Below, one piece after another: positions 41,408 through 45,517 of a DNA stretch of 45,517 nt; position 1 is the stretch's first letter, and the number at the start of each line of letters is the position of its first letter. Source of the stretch: Gemmataceae bacterium (GTDB lineage Bacteria; Planctomycetota; Planctomycetia; Gemmatales; Gemmataceae). Position numbers and translations under genes: made by a program. The stretch is from positions 1-45,517 of the forward strand of contig SHZY01000034.1 of the NCBI GenBank assembly GCA_009692065.1, given 5' to 3'. Below the pieces are notes generated by a model that did not search any database, was not told where the DNA came from, and worked only from the letters and a program-made list of their open reading frames with translations.

Positions 41408-44119
41408 TCACCACTCCCCCAAACAACATCCATAGTCGCCCCCGCCGGTTGTCAGCGCTAGCGCCCTGCGCTCGAACGGCAGCTTCAGGTACTCCGCGCG
41501 ATCGTGAACCACGCGGCCCGCGATAATCGTGTAGGTCACGTGCGTCGAATGCTCAAACGGATCGCCGTCATACAGCACCAAATCCGCCGCTTTGCCGACT
41601 TCGATACTCCCGAACTGATCGTCGATGCCGAGCATCTTGGCAGCGTCGAGCGTGATGCTCTTCAGGGCCCGTTCGTGGCCTAACCCGTTGACCATCGCCA
41701 TGGCGGCCTCGTAGCGCAAGACGCGCGTCTTGGGCACGTAGCCTTCGAAGGCGGTGCAGATCGCGACGGGAATCTTGCGGTCCACGAGGAACGCGGCATT
41801 GCCGAGATGGCCGTTGAAGGTTTCGGGGCTCGATGGCCGTTGCATGGTCGGATGGACGATGACGGGCACCTTGGCATCGAGAATCGCGTCCGGAATCAGG
41901 TAGCCTTCGGTCGCCAGCGTCAGCATCGTTTGCACGTCGTATTCTTTGGCGATGCGCAAGCCGGTCATCAGATCGTCAGCGCGATGGCCGCTGAAGATGA
42001 GCGGGATCTTCTTCTTGAGCACCAGCTCCATCGCTTCATGCTTGAGATTCGGCGCCGGCGGCTCCTTGGCCGTCTGCTTCTTTTGGGCATAACCTTGAGC
42101 GGCCGTCAACGCATTGCGCACGAGGTTTGCGGTCCCCATGCGCGTGTTCGGCAACTTGCCGGGATACGAGGCTTTCGGTATCTCGCCGAGGTTAACCAAC
42201 ATGCCGGCGGGGAAGCGGATTCTCATTTGCTCCGCGGTTCGGCCATGGGTGCGAAAGATGCCGGTCTGCCCCGCGATGACGTTGGCGCGACCAGGCATGG
42301 CGTGAACGACGGTGACGCCGTGCTCGCGGATGAATTGCAGGAGCGATTCCTGCGGATTGAAGCTGTCCATGACGCGGAGATCGGCCTGGTTCGGATCGCT
42401 CATCTCGTCCTGATCTTGATCCGCCTTTTTGAAATTGAGCGCGCCGGACAGGCCGATCACCGAATGGGCATCGATCAAGCCTGGCGTCACCACAGCTGCG
42501 GTCAAAACCCCATAGCCCTTGGGTATCGCGACATCGTTCCGCGATCCGACCTTGGTGATCTTGCCGTTCTCGACCAGCACGATGCCATTCTCGATCACGC
42601 CGCCGCTGACGGTGTGGATTCGCCCCGCGAGCACGGCGATTTTTTTGGGAGCGTCAGCGATACCTGCCGCACCCTTCGGAATCTCCGGTGAGCTAATCGA
42701 TGGAAGCGGCTTGATCGCACCAGTCTTCTTCGGCAACAAATCCTTGTTCTTCGCCAGCGCGAATCCGCCGGCTTGATAGGTCCAGTCCTCGTGGATCGCG
42801 CGATCGAAAACTTTGTCGCCTTCGATGTAGGTTTCCAGCACCTGCGTGTAGACGCTGAACGGCGCGCCGGACAGCACAACGAAGTCGGCGTCTTTTCCCT
42901 TTGCCAGCGAGCCGATGCGGTCGTCCAGGTGCAGCATCTGGGCTGCGTAAAGCGTCAGGGCTTTGAGGGCGTTGTCTTCGGACAGGCCGCCTCGCAGGGC
43001 AATGGCGCCGGTGCGCAGAAAGAAACGCGACTCGGTGACAAAGTCGTCGGTGTTGATCGCAACCTTGACGCCGGCCTTGGTCAGCACCATCGCGTTTTCT
43101 TCGAGCAGCCCCATCACCTCCGGCTTGCCGCCGGGGCTATCGACCAGCGTGAGCGAGACGGAAATGCCGCGTTTCGCCAGTTCCTCGGCAACCAGATAGC
43201 CCTCCGTGCAATGCTGCAAGACCAGCTCGAAGCCGAATTCTTCGGAAAGCCGTACGGCCGTCATGATGTCGTCGGCGCGATGGCAGTGAAAGTGGACGGT
43301 GCGCTTGCGTTCGAGCACCTCGACCAGTGGATCGAGGTTGATGTCGCGCTCCGGGGCCGAGGCTTTCTCGCCGGCGGCCTTCGCCTTGTTGTAGTTGTCC
43401 CACTGGCGCTTGTAGGCCTGGGCCTTGGTGAGCATGTCGCGCTGGAGAGCGGCGATCTTCATGCGGGTGTGAGGCGCCATCCCCTTTTGACCGTAGCCCT
43501 TGGGATTCTCGCCATTGGCGAACTTGATGCCACCTAACACGCGCGTGGCCATGATGCGCATGGCTTCAACGACGGTCCCCTTGAGTCGGACATAAAGCGT
43601 TTGACCACCGATGGCATTGCCGGAGCCGGGCATGATGTTGGCCGTGGTGACGCCGCCGGCGAGGGCCATGCGGATGCCGGGGTCATGCGGGTTGATGGCG
43701 TCGATGGCGCGCAGGCCAGGCTGGATGGGGCCGGTCATCTCGTTGCCGTCGGCGCCGTGCGGTCCGGAGGGGCGGTTGAAGATGCCGATGTGCGAGTGGG
43801 TATCGACGAGGCCTGGGATGATGACCTTGCCGGTCATGTCGCGGACCTGGGCGCCCGCGGGAATCTTGACTTGATCCTCGGTGCCGACGTCGAGAATCTT
43901 GCCCTTGAGCACGATCATGACGCCGCGCTCGATGACGGGGCCGGACGCAGTGTGGATGCGGGCGCCCTTGTAGACGACGGGGGCGTCGTTCTTCTGCTTT
44001 TGCGCCGCCTCAACGAAGGAGTCGGCCACGAACCATGCCAGGCAGCCCAAAGCAATGACAACAATCGAGCCAACAAACCAACCGAGCGGCGAGATTTGCA
44101 CTGCGCGTAATTGAGACAT
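41408..44119 (-). CDS. Membrane-anchored tandem amidohydrolase (two domains)
   Basis: 903 residues: an N-terminal membrane anchor (about 11-33), then two related amidohydrolase domains (about 50-455 and 500-900). Both resemble imidazolonepropionase-like enzymes (PGLVDTHSHIG, GGVTTANIMPGSGNAIGGQT; second copy PGLIDAHSVIG, GVTVVHAMPGRANVIAGQT). Domain 1 keeps the metal H-x-H (108, 110) and an N-T-D-D. Domain 2 has lost the second His (H-S-V) and the Asp (AICTAFEG), so it is probably not catalytic. The start ATG at 44119 follows AAGGAG. Substrate unknown. Confidence 0.83.
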   Translation of the reverse strand: MSQLRAVQISPLGWFVGSIVVIALGCLAWFVADSFVEAAQKQKNDAPVVYKGARIHTASGPVIERGVMIVLKGKILDVGTEDQVKIPAGAQVRDMTGKVIIPGLVDTHSHIGIFNRPSGPHGADGNEMTGPIQPGLRAIDAINPHDPGIRMALAGGVTTANIMPGSGNAIGGQTLYVRLKGTVVEAMRIMATRVLGGIKFANGENPKGYGQKGMAPHTRMKIAALQRDMLTKAQAYKRQWDNYNKAKAAGEKASAPERDINLDPLVEVLERKRTVHFHCHRADDIMTAVRLSEEFGFELVLQHCTEGYLVAEELAKRGISVSLTLVDSPGGKPEVMGLLEENAMVLTKAGVKVAINTDDFVTESRFFLRTGAIALRGGLSEDNALKALTLYAAQMLHLDDRIGSLAKGKDADFVVLSGAPFSVYTQVLETYIEGDKVFDRAIHEDWTYQAGGFALAKNKDLLPKKTGAIKPLPSISSPEIPKGAAGIADAPKKIAVLAGRIHTVSGGVIENGIVLVENGKITKVGSRNDVAIPKGYGVLTAAVVTPGLIDAHSVIGLSGALNFKKADQDQDEMSDPNQADLRVMDSFNPQESLLQFIREHGVTVVHAMPGRANVIAGQTGIFRTHGRTAEQMRIRFPAGMLVNLGEIPKASYPGKLPNTRMGTANLVRNALTAAQGYAQKKQTAKEPPAPNLKHEAMELVLKKKIPLIFSGHRADDLMTGLRIAKEYDVQTMLTLATEGYLIPDAILDAKVPVIVHPTMQRPSSPETFNGHLGNAAFLVDRKIPVAICTAFEGYVPKTRVLRYEAAMAMVNGLGHERALKSITLDAAKMLGIDDQFGSIEVGKAADLVLYDGDPFEHSTHVTYTIIAGRVVHDRAEYLKLPFERRALALTTGGGDYGCCLGEW

Positions 44120-44260
44120 GAACCATTCTCCTTGATCTTTGATACGGCGAGCGGCTATTCTACAAAGGCGAGCAAGACCCGTTAGCCGGCTGCGCAAGCG
44201 ACGGTCAAATCAGTTCGTCGCTTGCGCGTCCGGCCAACGCAGAAATCCGCACGAAAACTC

Positions 44261-45286
44261 ATGGACCCCCTCACCCCATTTCTGGACAACGACGGCGTCG
44301 TCATCCTCGACGGCGCTCTTGCCACCGAGCTGGAACGCCACGGCGCCGATCTGCGCGATCCGTTGTGGTCGGCCAAACTGCTGCTCGAAAACCCTGACTT
44401 GATTCGCCAGGTGCATTACGATTATTTCTGCGCCGGCGCCGATGTCGCGACCACCGCCAGCTATCAAGCGACGATCCACGGACTACTGCAGCGCGGCCTG
44501 GATCGCCAGCAAGCGGCCGACGTGCTACGGCTCAGCGTCAAGCTGGCGCAGCAGGCTCGCGACCAATTCTGGTACCCCTCTCCCTCCGGGAGAGGGGTAG
44601 GGGGTGAGGGTGTTGGGCAATTCGTGGGTCTCACGCCGCCGGCCCAGCACCCTCACCCCCGGCCCCTCTCCCAAGGGGAGAGGGGAGCAAGATTGAAGAC
44701 CCTCGTCGCCGCATCGATCGGCTGCTATGGCGCATCTCTTCACGATGGCTCGGAATATCGCGGCGATTACGGACTCTCGGTTCAGCAGCTCATCGACTGG
44801 CATCGGCCACGCCTGGAAATTCTGGCCGAGAGCGGCGCCGATCTGCTGGCTTGTGAGACGGTGCCGTGCCTGGTCGAGGCGGAAGCACTCGTGAAGTTGC
44901 TTGGCGAATTTCCAGCGACGCCAGCCTGGCTCAGCTTCAGCTGTGGCGATGAAAGCCGACTCTGTCATGGCGAACCGTTCGCGGAGGCTATACAGCTTGC
45001 GAACGAATCCGCAAACATCATCGCCGTCGGCGTCAACTGCACGCCGCCGCGCTTCATCGAAGGACTGCTTGCGGGCATCAGCTCAATCGCGAAGAAGCCA
45101 CTCCTCGTCTATTCCAACAGCGGCGAGGCGTGGGATTCGGCTCGACATTGCTGGCATGGCGCCTCGGCCAACGCGGACTGGGGCGAAAACGCACGTCGCT
45201 GGCAGCGCGCGGGGGCGCGGCTGATCGGCGGTTGTTGCCGGACCACGCCGGCGACGATTCGCTGTATCGCCCAGGCACTGCGATAG
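44261..45286 (+). CDS. mmuM: Homocysteine S-methyltransferase, with an in-frame repeat insertion
   Basis: 341 residues. Family blocks: [68 protein letters not shown] (first Zn Cys) and [11 protein letters not shown] (Cys pair). It methylates homocysteine from S-methylmethionine or S-adenosylmethionine. Residues about 105-142 are encoded by a 113-base palindromic repeat (44573-44685): the Gly/Ser/Pro-rich segment [12 protein letters not shown] to [13 protein letters not shown], absent from normal homologues. The reading frame is preserved. The start ATG is at 44261; the right-hand IS follows 55 bases after the stop. Confidence 0.9.
   Translation: MDPLTPFLDNDGVVILDGALATELERHGADLRDPLWSAKLLLENPDLIRQVHYDYFCAGADVATTASYQATIHGLLQRGLDRQQAADVLRLSVKLAQQARDQFWYPSPSGRGVGGEGVGQFVGLTPPAQHPHPRPLSQGERGARLKTLVAASIGCYGASLHDGSEYRGDYGLSVQQLIDWHRPRLEILAESGADLLACETVPCLVEAEALVKLLGEFPATPAWLSFSCGDESRLCHGEPFAEAIQLANESANIIAVGVNCTPPRFIEGLLAGISSIAKKPLLVYSNSGEAWDSARHCWHGASANADWGENARRWQRAGARLIGGCCRTTPATIRCIAQALR
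44573..44685. repeat. 113-base three-way palindromic repeat inside the methyltransferase gene
   Basis: Hairpin 1 (44573-44599): TACCCCTCTCCC-TCC-GGGAGAGGGGTA. Hairpin 2 (44663-44685): CCCCTCTCCC with GGGAGAGGGG. Between them GGGGGTGAGGGTG (from 44600) pairs with CACCCTCACCCCC (to 44660). It is a known style of dispersed bacterial repeat and is here translated in frame. Confidence 0.85.
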
Positions 45287-45340
45287 CTGGGCTCGTCGGA
45301 GCCGCGCACGAAGTAAGCGGTTGCAGCGAAGCGATTAGGG

Positions 45341-45517
45341 GCCGTCCGTTAATTAGTGTTACAACTTAGCAGATGTTTCATACGCCTGCTCCATGCGACG
45401 CGCAAGCATGGAGGCTGCGATACGCCAACGGTTCGAAGGTCTGGCTTCGTCGTTGGATGAGCGCCAAAGACGATTGTGGGCGGCGGCGGAAGCCAAAACC
45501 TGGGGCTACGGGGGCGT
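45341..45517 (+). mobile_element. 5' end of an ISAzo13-like insertion sequence (right copy)
   Basis: Bases 45341-45485 match the reverse complement of 145-1 with about five mismatches. The element starts at GCCGTCCGTTAATTAGTG and runs off the window. The boundary is placed where similarity to the left copy begins, 55 bases after the methyltransferase stop. Confidence 0.7.
45408..45517 (+). CDS. ISAzo13-like transposase, N-terminal fragment cut by window edge
   Basis: 36 codons are visible: M-E-A-A-I-R-Q-R-F-E-G-L, then SSLDERQRRLWAAAEAK and TWGYGGV. This pattern (LDER-x-RRL-x-AAAEA followed by G-x-GG) is typical of the start of ISAzo13-family transposases. The ATG at 45408 is used; an in-frame ATG at 45393 would add five residues. 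The rest of the gene, including the DDE residues, is outside the window. Confidence 0.65.
   Translation, partial: MEAAIRQRFEGLASSLDERQRRLWAAAEAKTWGYGG

Noticed and set aside
1..45517. Composite transposon carrying 45 kb of cargo
   Set aside because: The cargo is core chromosome (recA, rho, trpC, tilS), the copies have diverged, and the flanking target sites cannot be seen. Two independent insertions are simpler.

Overview
The window reads as a GC-rich planctomycete chromosome, most like the Gemmata/Pirellula side of the phylum. The reasons are a DUF1559 pseudopilin-like protein with a FTLIELLVVIAII leader, two DUF1080 lectin-like proteins, PPC-type secreted domains (one fused to a TlpA thioredoxin), a PQQ-repeat secreted protein with a Lys/Asp-rich tail, a DUF3500 protein, and many short dispersed palindromes. 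Housekeeping genes (recA, rnr, rho, trpC, tilS, ygfZ, panB, tadA, glgX) are mixed with secreted proteins of unknown role. No rRNA, tRNA, CRISPR array or phage gene was seen.

Layout. Positions 1-145 and 45341-45517 are two diverged copies, in opposite orientation, of the 5' end of an ISAzo13-like insertion sequence; their transposase genes point outward and run off the window. Inside: an ABC-2 type exporter (188-2032, minus); recA, a secreted esterase-like protein, a DCC thiol-disulfide protein, a YhaM-like OB/HD nuclease and RNase R (2354-8516, plus); a PPC-thioredoxin protein, a PPC protein and glycogen debranching enzyme (8579-12924, minus); rho with a long leader (12925-14976, plus); NUDIX, unknown membrane protein, DUF3500, MarR regulator, tilS and trpC (15034-20521, minus); a CPBP protease overlapping ygfZ tail to tail; a beta-propeller protein; DUF1080, ceramidase-like, membrane and DUF1080 genes; the DUF1559 gene and a His-tailed membrane protein; an iron-type solute-binding lipoprotein, an rsbW remnant and panB; a Gfo/Idh/MocA oxidoreductase; a two-domain ABC permease, PQQ protein, tadA, prolyl oligopeptidase and a ComEA-like protein; a secreted protein; a double amidohydrolase; and a homocysteine S-methyltransferase.

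The most striking signal is a set of dispersed palindromes from at least seven sequence families. One family (CGTTTAGCGC ... GCGCTAAACG) occurs seven times. All five non-overlapping convergent gene junctions carry a palindrome, which suggests bidirectional transcript ends. Three palindromes lie in frame inside essential or biosynthetic genes (tilS, trpC and the homocysteine methyltransferase), adding about 17-38 residues without breaking the reading frame; this is reminiscent of Rickettsia palindromic elements. Another palindrome sits at the broken end of an rsbW remnant, and another lies 8 bp from the left IS copy.

Regulation visible in sequence: two overlapping sigma70-like promoters before recA with an SOS-like CTG-N10-CAG palindrome; a good promoter for marR; a promoter with tandem 11-bp repeats before the DUF1559 gene; a (TTCATCC)4 tract immediately before the YhaM-like gene; and a roughly 430-585-base leader before rho. 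Functions are assigned from recognisable motifs only. Starts were chosen by Shine-Dalgarno sequence and family length, and several genes start with GTG or TTG.
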